Shown: positions 1-9,714, counted from the stretch's first letter. The stretch: DNA of 59,986 bases from Rhizobium sp. (GCA_028290545.1 JAQGJP010000025.1:1-59986), one strand, 5' to 3'. Notes: generated from the letters alone by a model not told the origin. Numbers and translations are program-made.

Positions 1-293
1 GTGGCGTGGATGACTATCTTTCCCAAAGATACCTTCGGTGCTTCTACGCCAATGTGTGCTGCGTTTTTTGCAATCCAGTCCTTAGCCATGCGTACACTCT
101 CATCGATGCCTGCCTGGTCCTGGCATACGGTCATCGATAGGCCACCGTCACTTTCACTACTCCGAGCCAAAGTGTAGCTCACAAATCCTTTCGTTGAGCG
201 CAAAAGCTTTTCAATCTCCGCCTTGCGCTCCTCCAGCAATGAAAATAGCTCTTTCGCGCCCTTACCTGAGTAAGTTCTTACAACGACGTCCAT
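1..293 (-). CDS. Small conserved hypothetical protein, 3' end off the window
   Basis: The minus strand opens at an ATG (291-293) and stays open for 97 codons to the left edge, so no stop is visible. The product starts MDVVVRTYSGKGAKELFSLL and includes the segment FVSYTLARSSESDGGLSMTV; the composition is that of a real soluble alpha/beta protein of about 100 residues. It resembles small rhizobial proteins with a dimeric alpha-beta-barrel or antibiotic-monooxygenase-like look, but that family assignment is from memory only. The ribosome binding site is weak (GGGA about 9 bases upstream). GC is lower than in the housekeeping genes to the right. Confidence 0.7.
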   Translation of the reverse strand, partial: MDVVVRTYSGKGAKELFSLLEERKAEIEKLLRSTKGFVSYTLARSSESDGGLSMTVCQDQAGIDESVRMAKDWIAKNAAHIGVEAPKVSLGKIVIHA

Positions 294-560
294 ATCGGAG
301 TTCCCATCTTTGCGTAAGCGTTCACTATGTGAACGCGATTGTGGCGAGCATCGATCCAAGCCAACGGCTCCAGTCCTGCTGACCAGCATGCCTAGCATTC
401 CTTCTATACCCCATTCGTAGATCGACCACGAGCTAAAGTTGGCGCGGTAATCCTGAAACGGTGCGTTGTCTGCAATGGGCCAACTGCGGAAGTGCGGGCA
501 ATTTTTTCCGCCGCCCTTACACCTTGCTGTCGGGGCAGCACCTTATCGCACTCGATGCTT

Positions 561-1040
561 TCAGGAAGCGCTATGAAGCATCTGTTCGATGCCTCGGAAA
601 ATACAAAGGCTGCCCAGCCGGACCGCAAACAACGCGATAAGGGCGATGAGACTAGGAAGGTGACCCGGCAATGCGTTCCAATGCGGTCGAACGAACTCAG
701 CGGTATTGAACTCTTCGCCGCTGTACTGGCAGCCAATAAACGCCGCGCCTGTAAGGGCCATGTCATAGTCGATGCGTGAGACCAGAACCGATGCCTCGGA
801 GGCAATTTGAGGGGGCTTCCGCAGCCTCAAAATGATGGCTTTGGTAGCCGCGAGGTCCGCATGCAAGCATTCATTGAACGGACTTTCTTCGTCGGTCAGG
901 CTGCCCGGCATCAGCCCCCACAGACATTCCGAATGTTGCATGCTGGTATATCGCAGCAGCGCCCGCAAGGTCGGTTCCGGCTGGCGCACCTTGTCGGCAA
1001 GAGCAAGGATTTCAGTGCGGTAGTTCGCGAGGATGGCCAT
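561..1040 (-). CDS. Hypothetical protein
   Basis: An open frame of 159 codons from ATG 1040 (an upstream in-frame ATG at 1136 is possible, adding 32 residues). The sequence MAILANYRTEILALADKVRQ begins with a helical segment; the C-terminus (about residues 125-150) is hydrophobic and could be one membrane helix. I do not recognise a family. The region is less GC-rich than the rest of the window and lies in a patch with a broken phage-like fragment, so it may be accessory DNA. Overlapping frames on both strands are open too, so the call rests on plausible amino-acid composition. Confidence 0.45.
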   Translation of the reverse strand: MAILANYRTEILALADKVRQPEPTLRALLRYTSMQHSECLWGLMPGSLTDEESPFNECLHADLAATKAIILRLRKPPQIASEASVLVSRIDYDMALTGAAFIGCQYSGEEFNTAEFVRPHWNALPGHLPSLIALIALFAVRLGSLCIFRGIEQMLHSAS

Positions 1041-1140
1041 CTCCCCGTGAGAAACGATGGGAATCGGGATTCCAGAATTGTTTGCGGGCACACTCGGCCA
1101 TGCGCGGTGGCCGAGGTTTCGACCATCAGCAGGCACATGA

Positions 1141-1501
1141 GAGCCCTGGTCAGGCTATTGGGGCGGCAACGTCAACGCCTGGCTTACCACCAACGGCTAC
1201 GGCTATCCCGCCGAGCTTTGGGACAATGTGCCCGCTTCCACGAAGGCAACCAAGGACGTGCTGGCTAAGTCCGGCTGGATCGTTGAAAACGCCCCGGTCC
1301 CGGAATCCGACCCGATTGCCACGGGCGACATGGCTGCCCCCCATCGGAATCGACAAGGCGGTTGAGGTCGCCCGGAAAGCCGGTATGGCCCCGGGATTCG
1401 AAATGGCGCTGCCCGGAAGTGATACCGGCGTCTGCGATGGAGCAGACCGGCCGCTCCGTCGGAAAGTTTGTGCGGAAAGAGGGGTGGAGGGAGCGGCGTG
1501 A
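1141..1501 (+). pseudogene. Fragment of an unrecognised, possibly phage-derived, protein with a frameshift
   Basis: Frame 1 from 1141 reads EPWSGYWGGNVNAWLTTNGY, then PAELWDNVPASTKATKDVLA and on to DPIATGDMAAP, where a run of six C (1337-1342) lies. Read straight through, it stops at 1363-1365. Removing one C continues as IGIDKAVEVARKAGMAPGFE and ALPGSDTG, to a stop at 1499-1501. An in-frame TGA sits directly before 1141, so the 5' part is missing. The protein-like composition across the shift suggests a decayed gene or an assembly error. The phage origin is only an impression from the Gly/Tyr/Trp/Asn-rich style. Nothing else is seen between 1137 and 1508. Confidence 0.35.
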
Positions 1502-1508
1502 TTGGAGG

Positions 1509-2699
<1,191 letters not shown>

Positions 2700-2727
2700 T
2701 TACCAAAGACTGAATGCGGGTATCATT

Positions 2728-2745
2728 TCGGGAAATATTTCCCGA
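2728..2745. promoter_or_regulatory. 18-bp perfect palindrome upstream of ccrM
   Basis: TCGGGAAATATTTCCCGA is a perfect 18-bp palindrome, ending 7 bases before the stop of the upstream RTX gene and starting 86 bases before the ccrM ATG. Neither flank has a T-run, so it looks more like a dimeric-protein site than an intrinsic terminator. No regulator is known to me for this sequence. Confidence 0.4.
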
Positions 2746-2751
2746 TGCCGG

Positions 2752-4197
2752 TCAGAAAAGCAGGTCGTCGATGATATTGCCGACATCGCCGTGGATGACG
2801 ATTTCAAGCTCGCGGGAGCGATCCGTATCACAATTGACGATCACCAGCGTGTCGCCGGACTTGTCGGTGAATATCGTCACCGAACCTGGCGACCGATCGT
2901 TGACATAACCCTTTTCCAGGGCATCCAGGCCGTCCGACCCGTCATATTGCGCATAGCCGGCAAAGTGCAGCGGCTGATCGTTCTTCTTGTTGAGATGGCC
3001 ATCGACGCGCCTGATATCGAGCACATCCGTGCCCGGCTCGAAATCCTCGATAAAAATGCGGGGGGCATGGTTGCCGAAGGGCGTCAGCTTGCCCGCGTCG
3101 TTCTTGGGCAGGATATCGGCCACGATGAAGTGATCCTTGTCCGCCCCGCCCATCGTGCGATCACGGCTGTCTTCGAGACAGATCGTATCCCTGCCCTTTC
3201 CACCGGAGATATAATCGGCGCCGGCTCCACCCTTCAGGAAATCGTCGCCATTGTTGCCGTAAAGCAGGTCATTGCCGGCGCGGCCGAGGATCTTGTCATC
3301 GCCACCGCGGCCGAAGAACCATTCGATATGGCTGCCGCGATCGTTTTCGGTCGAGCCGTACATCTTGTCTCGCCGGTCCTGGCCGATAATCGCCAAGGGC
3401 GAGCCGGCGGGATGTTCCAGCCGTCTGGCCTGGACGATTTCCCGTGCACTGTCGAACAGGACGAAACTGTGCGGATTGAGCTTGTCGGCAAGCATTTTCC
3501 CATCATCCAGTTGCAGTTCGCCCAATGCCGCGATCGCATCGGCGTAATTGCCGACATGATGCGGCGAGACGCGATCCCTGAGATTGTCGTCTTTGAAATA
3601 TTGATGGTTCTCGTAGAGGAACACGTGCTTGGTCGCCATGGAGCGTGAAGCATTGTTCCAGCTGCCGGGTACCAGATGGTAGACGATGTCGTTGCCGAAG
3701 CCGAAGTTGAACAGATCGACCTTGCGGTTGCCGGAAAGATAGGGGCTGGATATGCCGACGAAATCGGCGTCCTTGAATGCCTTGCCCCAGAGGCGGTCCG
3801 CCCGGTCGGCGAGCACATTGACCGCTGCGCCGCCGAGGCTCGCGCCCGTGAACGTCACATGCAGGTCGCCTTGACGGACGGTATCGGCCACATGCCTGAG
3901 CAACGATTCGAACTGCTTGTAATAGTTCCGGGCGAACGAGATGTTGTCGTAATCCTTGACGTCGTTGAACTTGTCGGTGCCACGAAATGCGACGATCAGT
4001 TCGTCGTCCTGCTGGACGACGATCGCCTTGCCCCGGCCGCTTCTGCTGGTATAGGTCGTGCCGTTCTGATCGATGCCGAGTTCGTGCATTCGCAGAGCTT
4101 CGAAACCTTCCGGCGGCTTGACGTGCCCGAACGAGGCAATCGCGCTGCGCAGGGCGTTCGCGAATTCAATATGGCTGATATCACCGAAGAGGCTCAT
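2752..4197 (-). CDS. Lipase-like alpha/beta hydrolase with RTX calcium-binding repeats
   Basis: 481 residues from ATG 4197, chosen over ATG 4236 because CTGGAG lies 8-9 bases upstream and the downstream sequence MSLFGDISHIEFANALRSAI reads as a true N-terminus. Residues 65-130 look like a class-3 lipase core (VAFRGTDKFNDV, then TGASLGG with nucleophile Ser120). Residues 296-340 carry RTX nonapeptides (GRGGDDKILGRAGNDLLYG). There is no Sec signal, as expected for type I secretion by a C-terminal signal; no transporter gene is in the window. It lies downstream of a second RTX gene on the same strand. Lipid hydrolase activity is inferred, and a DUF2974-like lipase relative is also possible. Confidence 0.8.
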   Translation of the reverse strand: MSLFGDISHIEFANALRSAIASFGHVKPPEGFEALRMHELGIDQNGTTYTSRSGRGKAIVVQQDDELIVAFRGTDKFNDVKDYDNISFARNYYKQFESLLRHVADTVRQGDLHVTFTGASLGGAAVNVLADRADRLWGKAFKDADFVGISSPYLSGNRKVDLFNFGFGNDIVYHLVPGSWNNASRSMATKHVFLYENHQYFKDDNLRDRVSPHHVGNYADAIAALGELQLDDGKMLADKLNPHSFVLFDSAREIVQARRLEHPAGSPLAIIGQDRRDKMYGSTENDRGSHIEWFFGRGGDDKILGRAGNDLLYGNNGDDFLKGGAGADYISGGKGRDTICLEDSRDRTMGGADKDHFIVADILPKNDAGKLTPFGNHAPRIFIEDFEPGTDVLDIRRVDGHLNKKNDQPLHFAGYAQYDGSDGLDALEKGYVNDRSPGSVTIFTDKSGDTLVIVNCDTDRSRELEIVIHGDVGNIIDDLLF

Positions 4198-4340
4198 GCG
4201 ATTGGCTCCAGGAATTCGAGAGCTCCGGATTGCCAAACAATCCCCCTGGACTCAAGCCCCTTCTGTTGGCGTTCACTCAAACGAGCCTCACTTATGCGTG
4301 AAACGGCTGTCCGCCGGGGGTCAAGGGTTGAAATCGAGAA

Positions 4341-4360
4341 GCCCGGCGCAGGGGCCGGGC
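4341..4360 (-). terminator. Putative terminator after the large RTX gene
   Basis: GCCCGG and CCGGGC pair around an 8-base loop. On the minus strand the stem is followed by TTCTCGATTTC. It lies 20 bases past the stop of the RTX gene, and its weak T-tract makes it moderate. Confidence 0.4.
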
Positions 4361-4380
4361 CAGATACTTTCATTCGATGA

Positions 4381-6351
4381 TCAGAGCAGGAAGGACGACG
4401 TATCGATAGAAGTTACGCCGTTGAGCTGGATTCGCGCATCTCCTTGAGCATCGCCGTCGAGATCGAATGCCACGTTCATATTGCCCTGACCGCCGACGCT
4501 TGCCCGCATTTCGCCGCCCTCGCCACTGAACCGTGCACCGTCGATGAAGGTGAACGCCTGATCGCCGGCAAGATCGACATTGGCGTCGATGGTCCTGAAA
4601 TCAAGGATGTCGCCACTCGCAAAATCGGTGATGATGTCGCGGATGTTCTGTGCAGCAACGCCCATGTCCGCAAGGCTGCGGAAGACGAAGGTATCGCTGC
4701 CGCCGCCGCCCGACATGCGGTCGTCACCCAGCCCGCCCGCGATGACATTGTCGGACGACGTGCCGGTAATGAGGTCGGCAAAACCCGTTCCCCTGACATT
4801 TTCCATGCCGATCAGCGTGACGATCTGAATGCTGGCTGAAAACGAGATGTTGCGGCCCATGTCGATCACCGTCTTGTCCCCGACCGACGAGAGATCGGCA
4901 GTATCGATGCCGCCGTCGCCATTCAGGATGTCGTTGCCGCCACTGACGACGACTGTGTCGTTTCCGGCGCCGCCGTTGATGACGTTCCTCTCGGAATTTC
5001 CGGTGAGGCTATCGTCATGTGTTGAGCCGATGATATTCTCGACGCCGATCAGCGTATCGATTTCAGTGCCGATCAATCCGCCGAATGGAATGAAGGTTCT
5101 GGCGCTGCCCTGCAAGCCCGGCTCGCCGAGCACCACGGTCATGGAAGCCGCGTTGCTCGCGAAAGACGCGGTGTCGATGCCGTTGCCGCCATCGATGCGG
5201 TCCGCACCCGCCGCGCCGATCAGCATATCGTCATTGTCGCCGCCGAGCAGCGTGTCGGCGCCGATGCCGCCCGACAGCCGATCATCACCACCCAGGCCCG
5301 ACAAGGTGTCACTGCCATTCTGGCCGTCGAGCAGGTTGTCGAAGGAATTGCCGGTCAGGGCGTCGTTGAAGCTCGATCCGCTGAGATTCTCGATCGAGGA
5401 AAGCTCGTCGCCCTCCGCGTCGCCGCCGGATGCGCTTGACGCGATGCGCAGATTGCCGTCATCGAGCGTCACTCGCACGGCTGCATCGGACCAGAAATAG
5501 CTCACGGTGTCGATACCGCCGTCGCCGATCAATTCGTCGCCGCCTTTGCCGCCATCGAGGTTGTCATTGCCGAGGCCGCCGAACAGTTCGTTCGCCCCCT
5601 GGCTACCGGTCAGGCTGTCATTGAAGCGGGAACCGTCGGCATTCTCGATGCCCTCCATCCTGTCGCCGGCGCCTTCCGAGCTTGCCGGCGTCAGCAGCGA
5701 CACCGCGCCATGTTGCAGATTGAGTTGCACGGCGGCCAGTGACTGCGAATAGATGACCGTATCCTCGCCGAAACCGCCTATGATGCTGTCGCCGCCGCTG
5801 CCGCCTTCCAGACGGTCATCGCCGCTGCCGCCGTTCAACAGATCGGCACCGGAGCCGCCAAGCAGGTAATCGTTGCCGCTACCGCCGCCGAAGATGTCGT
5901 CGCCCGAGCCACCGATCAGCGTATCATTGCCGGAGCCACCGAGCAGGACATCGAGGCCGTCGCCGCCGTCGAGGCGGTCATTGCCCTCGAAGCCGATCAG
6001 GAAATCGTCGCCGGCCTGGCCGAAAAACAGGTCGTTACCGCCATGGAAGAGAAACGTTCCGAGGGTCGGACTGGAGATTTCCAGGTTCTCGACGGTGAAA
6101 TTGCTGGTCAGCAACCGTTCCGAAACGCCGGTCTTGCTGCGGGTAAAAAGCGAGCCGAAATCCGGGGCGCCACCAACCCAGGTGACATCGATGATCTGGT
6201 CGTTGCCGCCATTGCCCTGGATCGTGTCATTGCCCTGAGCGCCTTTTAGCTTGTCGCCGAAAGCACTGCCCAGCAGCGTGTCGTTGCCTTCATGGCCCCA
6301 CTCGTCGACGGCTCTTTCGGAGTCACGTTTGTCTATGAAAAGATTGGCCAT
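4381..6351 (-). CDS. RTX (hemolysin-type calcium-binding repeat) secreted protein
   Basis: 656 residues from ATG 6351; GGAG six bases upstream decides this over the open frame to 6471 or ATG 6363. Nearly the whole protein is built of GGxGxDxLx nonapeptides in blocks (for example GGAGNDTVVVSGGNDILNGD), with interspersed NLSGSSFNDALTG-type units that are typical of large rhizobial RTX proteins. It has no Sec signal and ends in TSIDTSSFLL, a hydrophobic tail like type I secretion signals. No enzymatic domain is recognisable, so it may be a surface or biofilm protein or a calcium-folding passenger. The 183-bp gap to the RTX lipase holds a putative terminator, so the two may be separate units. Confidence 0.88.
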   Translation of the reverse strand: MANLFIDKRDSERAVDEWGHEGNDTLLGSAFGDKLKGAQGNDTIQGNGGNDQIIDVTWVGGAPDFGSLFTRSKTGVSERLLTSNFTVENLEISSPTLGTFLFHGGNDLFFGQAGDDFLIGFEGNDRLDGGDGLDVLLGGSGNDTLIGGSGDDIFGGGSGNDYLLGGSGADLLNGGSGDDRLEGGSGGDSIIGGFGEDTVIYSQSLAAVQLNLQHGAVSLLTPASSEGAGDRMEGIENADGSRFNDSLTGSQGANELFGGLGNDNLDGGKGGDELIGDGGIDTVSYFWSDAAVRVTLDDGNLRIASSASGGDAEGDELSSIENLSGSSFNDALTGNSFDNLLDGQNGSDTLSGLGGDDRLSGGIGADTLLGGDNDDMLIGAAGADRIDGGNGIDTASFASNAASMTVVLGEPGLQGSARTFIPFGGLIGTEIDTLIGVENIIGSTHDDSLTGNSERNVINGGAGNDTVVVSGGNDILNGDGGIDTADLSSVGDKTVIDMGRNISFSASIQIVTLIGMENVRGTGFADLITGTSSDNVIAGGLGDDRMSGGGGSDTFVFRSLADMGVAAQNIRDIITDFASGDILDFRTIDANVDLAGDQAFTFIDGARFSGEGGEMRASVGGQGNMNVAFDLDGDAQGDARIQLNGVTSIDTSSFLL

Positions 6352-6555
6352 TTTCGTCTCCATCGGGTTGCCCGGACACCTGTTCGCCGGCTGATGGGAT
6401 GACGCTAGCCTGCTTTGCGGCAAGTGGTTGTTTCCCCGGAAACAGGGGGTCGAATAAAACCACGGGCTCAAACGTAACTTAAAATTTTCATCATTCCTGG
6501 GTTGACGGATGGAGTCCGAACCGTGATGTTGCGCCGCGAAACGGGAGACGAGAGC

Positions 6556-7212
6556 ATGCTGAAAGTCTACGGCATTTACCGATCGCGCGCCTCGCGCACC
6601 TATTGGATGGCTCTGGAACTGGGCATCGAATTCGAAAGCATTCCGGTCATTCAGGGCTATGCCCTGCCCGAACCGCTGGCGCCGGATGCGCGTCTGAACA
6701 CGCAGTCACCGGCATTCCTGAAGCTCAATCCCAACGGCCATATCCCGACCATCGATGACGATGGCCTGGTGCTCGGCGAATCCGTCGCCATCAACCTTTA
6801 TCTCGCGAGCAAGCATCGCGGGCCGCTGACCTCGGGCAGCCTGCAGGAAGAGGGCCTGATCGCCCAATGGTCGTTCTGGGCCGTCAACGAGATCGAGAGC
6901 CAGTCGATCAGGATCGTCCAGACCTATGATCGCGGGCTGCAGGACACGCCCGGCGGTAAGGACACGATCGCGGTCGCCACCCGCATGCTGAAAAAGCCGA
7001 TCGGCGTTCTCGACGCACATCTGGCGGAATGCGAATATCTGGTCGGCCACCGCTTCACCGTCGCCGATCTCAACCTTGTGGAAATCATCCGCTATGCGCT
7101 CAGCGAAAAGGAATTTTTCGCGGCCTATCCGCATGTGCTGGAATGGGTGGAGAAATGCCACGACCGCGATGCGTTCAGGGAAATGATGGCAAGGCGGGCA
7201 GCGGAGGCCTAG
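6556..7212 (+). CDS. Glutathione S-transferase family protein
   Basis: 218 residues from ATG 6556, preceded by GGGAGACGAGAGC; the open frame to 6502 reads unlike a GST. Residues 1-80 form the thioredoxin-like domain (MLKVYGIYRSRASRTYWMAL, then NPNGHIPTIDDDGLVLGESVAI, with the cis-Pro and the Glu-Ser glutathione-binding pair). Residues 90-215 are the helical domain (VADLNLVEIIRYALSE). It is transcribed divergently from the RTX gene. The substrate cannot be read. An 11-bp stem at 7270-7304 follows it. Confidence 0.9.
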   Translation: MLKVYGIYRSRASRTYWMALELGIEFESIPVIQGYALPEPLAPDARLNTQSPAFLKLNPNGHIPTIDDDGLVLGESVAINLYLASKHRGPLTSGSLQEEGLIAQWSFWAVNEIESQSIRIVQTYDRGLQDTPGGKDTIAVATRMLKKPIGVLDAHLAECEYLVGHRFTVADLNLVEIIRYALSEKEFFAAYPHVLEWVEKCHDRDAFREMMARRAAEA

Positions 7213-7269
7213 ATATGCCGTTTCCGGTCGATGCAGAATAAATCGGTTCATGCAGAGCTCGAACTGGCG

Positions 7270-7304
7270 CGTCATTGCCGGCTGCCTATTGCGCGGCAAT
7301 GACG
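7270..7304. repeat. 11-bp inverted repeat after the GST gene
   Basis: CGTCATTGCCG (7270-7280) pairs perfectly with CGGCAATGACG (7294-7304) across a 13-base loop, 57 bases past the GST stop. It lacks a T-run. It may be a factor-dependent terminator structure or a dispersed palindrome. Confidence 0.45.
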
Positions 7305-7440
7305 AAGGAAACCGCGGGGAAGTGGAAATCGATCAGCGAACTCGCCGCCGAAGATTTCGCCCGCTGTATTCCGAAGCATGATATCGACGAAGCAATCCCG
7401 CGTGGACGAACTTAAGGCGACTGGGCAGGACCGTAGGCTC

Positions 7441-8289
7441 CTATACTGTCACCTCCGCACACGACAGGCACCAGCCTTCGCCATGCAGCCAGCAGGTCTC
7501 GTCTTCGGGATGCGCGTCGCAGCGCAATGACCGGACCCTGGTGCCGCGATCCCGCCGGAACGCATTCAGCAGGCGATTGCTGACGTCTTCATCGCGAGCA
7601 CCGCTGAAACCGATAAACGAGACCGAGGACAGGAAGCGGGCTTCGAATGCCGTCTCCGTCCTGCGCGTTGCAAGCAGCATGCAGCCGGAACCGTGCGTCA
7701 CCGTCATCGGGAAAAGCAGCCGGCCGCCCATCCTGATCGCATCGAGCCAGCTTTGCTGCGGATGCGTGGCACCTGCGCTGGCGACGATGACATCCGACGG
7801 CGGCAAGGCTATCGACGCCCCGTCGGCATTTTGAACCTGAACCTGATGCCACGGCGCGAGAGCCGCCCGGGCGCGGGCCGCGAGTTTCGGCGCCAGTTCG
7901 ATGCCCGTGACCTTGCCTTCCGGGCCGGTGAGTTCCGCCATGATCGCGGTATAGTAGCCGGTGCCGCAGCCGAGATGGACGATTTCCTCGCCGCTCTTGA
8001 TATCGAGACGGTCGAACTGATAGGCCCACAGGCTGGGCTGGCCGTTGTTGATCAGGCGCTTCTCGTCGAGTGCAATGAGCACGTCATGATAGACATGCCT
8101 CGGGTCGGCGTCCTCGGTCGTCCAGTAGACCGCCAGATCCCACGGGCTCCTGACCCGCCATGGGCCTGGCCCTACGAAATCCTCGCGCGGCACCTTCCCA
8201 AAGGCGGCTTGAAGCTGTGCGGAACGCATGCGCGTCGTGAACTGCAGTTCCGACGCGTATAAAGCGCGGGCTTTAGCAACCGATATCAT
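7441..8289 (-). CDS. PCMT-like SAM-dependent methyltransferase with a Cys-rich tail
   Basis: 282 residues, starting at ATG 8289 behind a strong GGAGG. The N-terminal third (VPREDFVGPG) and the AdoMet loop LGCGTGYYTA at residues 106-115 match the protein-L-isoaspartate O-methyltransferase family. VIVASAGATHPQQSWLDAI replaces the usual VTAAAP-type segment, and motif I is LGCGTGYY rather than EIGTGSGY, so the substrate may differ from isoaspartate. The last 25 residues hold four cysteines spaced C-x8-C-x7-C-x2-C with a nearby His, which could bind a metal; that is inference. It is convergent with the GST. Confidence 0.85.
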   Translation of the reverse strand: MISVAKARALYASELQFTTRMRSAQLQAAFGKVPREDFVGPGPWRVRSPWDLAVYWTTEDADPRHVYHDVLIALDEKRLINNGQPSLWAYQFDRLDIKSGEEIVHLGCGTGYYTAIMAELTGPEGKVTGIELAPKLAARARAALAPWHQVQVQNADGASIALPPSDVIVASAGATHPQQSWLDAIRMGGRLLFPMTVTHGSGCMLLATRRTETAFEARFLSSVSFIGFSGARDEDVSNRLLNAFRRDRGTRVRSLRCDAHPEDETCWLHGEGWCLSCAEVTV

Positions 8290-8377
8290 GGCGGCCTCCG
8301 AATGAACGGCGAGGGATCACCACAGATTAAACCGCAAACCGCCGCCTTCCAACAGAGATTGCGAGGATTGGCGGCAC

Positions 8378-8737
8378 TTAGGCCGCAACCCCCGGCACAT
8401 CCTTGAGATCGTACCAGACGGGGATGCCGCGTTCGGTGGCAATCTTCACGTCGTTGTCGGCGCCCTTGGAGGCACCGGGCAAGCGCAGGACACCTTCGCA
8501 AAGCGCCAGCAGCCGATGGGCGACGGGGTGGAAAATCTGCTCATAGAGGTCGTCGCCGATATGCTTGCCGCCGGCGGCATTCCAGACGGGCAATGCCACC
8601 CATTCGCCGATCATCGGCACGTGACCGGCCGCAAACAATGCATGCGAAGGCGCTTCCAGTATTTTCAGATTGGCGGCCATCTTTGCGGGATCATCTCCCG
8701 TTCCCGAACGATATGGGCCGGCTATCAGGATCAGCAT
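8378..8737 (-). CDS. DUF4406 protein (nucleoside 2-deoxyribosyltransferase-like fold)
   Basis: 119 residues. The ATG at 8737 has AAGGAG eight bases upstream; the GTG nine bases earlier overlaps that site, so it is rejected. MLILIAGPYRSGTGDDPAKM is the DUF4406 signature and resembles the nucleoside 2-deoxyribosyltransferase nucleotide-binding start (I-x-AGPY); GADNDVKIATERGIPVWYDL is the C-terminal part. Enzymatic activity is unknown. It is divergent from the DeoR-family gene and shares a 130-bp control region with it. Confidence 0.8.
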   Translation of the reverse strand: MLILIAGPYRSGTGDDPAKMAANLKILEAPSHALFAAGHVPMIGEWVALPVWNAAGGKHIGDDLYEQIFHPVAHRLLALCEGVLRLPGASKGADNDVKIATERGIPVWYDLKDVPGVAA

Positions 8738-8772
8738 TTCATTCACTCCTTGATTGAAAATATTTTACGGTT

Positions 8773-8853
8773 TTGCACGATAAATCCGAAATTCACTTGT
8801 TTCAGGGTGATATTTCGGATATATTCATGAATATTCGTGCAATTACGTGCAAT
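8773..8853. promoter_or_regulatory. Putative operator region between DUF4406 gene and deoR-type gene
   Basis: This AT-rich gap holds a perfect 14-bp palindrome, ATATTCATGAATAT (8821-8834), directly followed by CGTGCAAT twice on the same strand with a 10-bp period (8836-8843, 8846-8853). A reversed copy of the core, TTGCACG, lies at 8773-8779. Repeats one helical turn apart next to a DeoR-family gene suggest autoregulation and joint control of the DUF4406 gene. Confidence 0.5.
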
Positions 8854-8867
8854 GTCAAGAGGAAAAA

Positions 8868-9626
8868 ATGCTGACAAGCGAACGCAAGGCACTGATCCTG
8901 GCACGGATCCGCACAGACGGACGTCTGGTCGCCAAGACATTTGCCGAGGAACTGAGCCTGTCCGAAGATACCGTGCGTCGCGATCTGCGCGAAATGGCGG
9001 GCGATGGACTGCTGTTGCGCGTACACGGCGGCGCGCTGCCGATCCAGCCGGACCTGGCCGATTTCTCCACGCGCCGGGGCGTGTCGTCAGATGAGAAGCG
9101 ACGGCTGGGCACACGCGCCGCGGCAATGATCAGGCCGCGGCAGATCGTTTTCCTCGATGGCGGCACGACCAATGCCGAGATCGTCCGCGCCCTGCCCCGC
9201 ACGTTCGCTTTCACCGTCGTCACGCACAGTCCGACGATCGCCGGCGAACTGGAGCACCACCCGTCCGCCGAAGTCCTGCTGATCGGCGGCAGGCTCTACA
9301 AGCACTCCATGGTGGCGGTCGGCGCGATCGCCTCCGCCGGGATCGCCACAGTCCGCCCGGACATCTTCTTCCTTGGCGTCACCGCCATCCACCCACGCCA
9401 CGGCTTTTCGACCGGCGATTTCGAGGAAGCGGCGATCAAGCGCCAGATCGTCTCGCAATCCGCCGAGACCTGGGTGCCGGCGACGCTGGACAAGCTCGAT
9501 GCGGCCTCACCGGTTACAATCATGCCGCTCGAGGCAGCGACCGGCGTGATCGTCGCCGCAGGCATCGGGCGGGAGCAGTCAGACCTTCTGGAAGGCGCCG
9601 GGCTTCGGGTGGAACGGGCATCATGA
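8868..9626 (+). CDS. DeoR/GlpR family transcriptional regulator
   Basis: 252 residues from ATG 8868 (AGAGGA six bases upstream; the open frame to 8847 is rejected). Residues 1-57 are the DeoR winged helix (MLTSERKALILARIRTDGRL, then SEDTVRRDLREMAGDGLLLR). Residues 75-235 are the DeoRC sugar-phosphate sensor domain with FLDGGTTNAEIVRALP and FLGVTAIHPRHGFSTGDFEE. Such proteins bind a phosphorylated sugar or similar effector. The divergent DUF4406 gene is the likely target; no sugar catabolic operon adjoins it. Confidence 0.92.
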   Translation: MLTSERKALILARIRTDGRLVAKTFAEELSLSEDTVRRDLREMAGDGLLLRVHGGALPIQPDLADFSTRRGVSSDEKRRLGTRAAAMIRPRQIVFLDGGTTNAEIVRALPRTFAFTVVTHSPTIAGELEHHPSAEVLLIGGRLYKHSMVAVGAIASAGIATVRPDIFFLGVTAIHPRHGFSTGDFEEAAIKRQIVSQSAETWVPATLDKLDAASPVTIMPLEAATGVIVAAGIGREQSDLLEGAGLRVERAS

Positions 9627-9714
9627 TGGGTGCGGCGCCGTTCAACTTTTGGTGAGAGGGTGGAAATCGCGCCGCAAACGCTCCATTCTGCGCTCAACAA
9701 CGAGGAGCATGATC

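Noticed and set aside
404..805. Minus-strand frame of 133 codons overlapping the hypothetical gene
   Set aside because: Ser/Arg-rich composition and overlap with a more protein-like frame.
4381..6351. DNA tandem repeats within the large RTX gene
   Set aside because: The periodicity comes from protein nonapeptides; the DNA copies are diverged, so it is not a satellite or CRISPR array.
7299..7415. Short plus-strand frame starting MTKETAGKWKSISELAAEDF
   Set aside because: Only 38 codons, starts inside a palindrome, has no ribosome binding site; perhaps a remnant but not supported.
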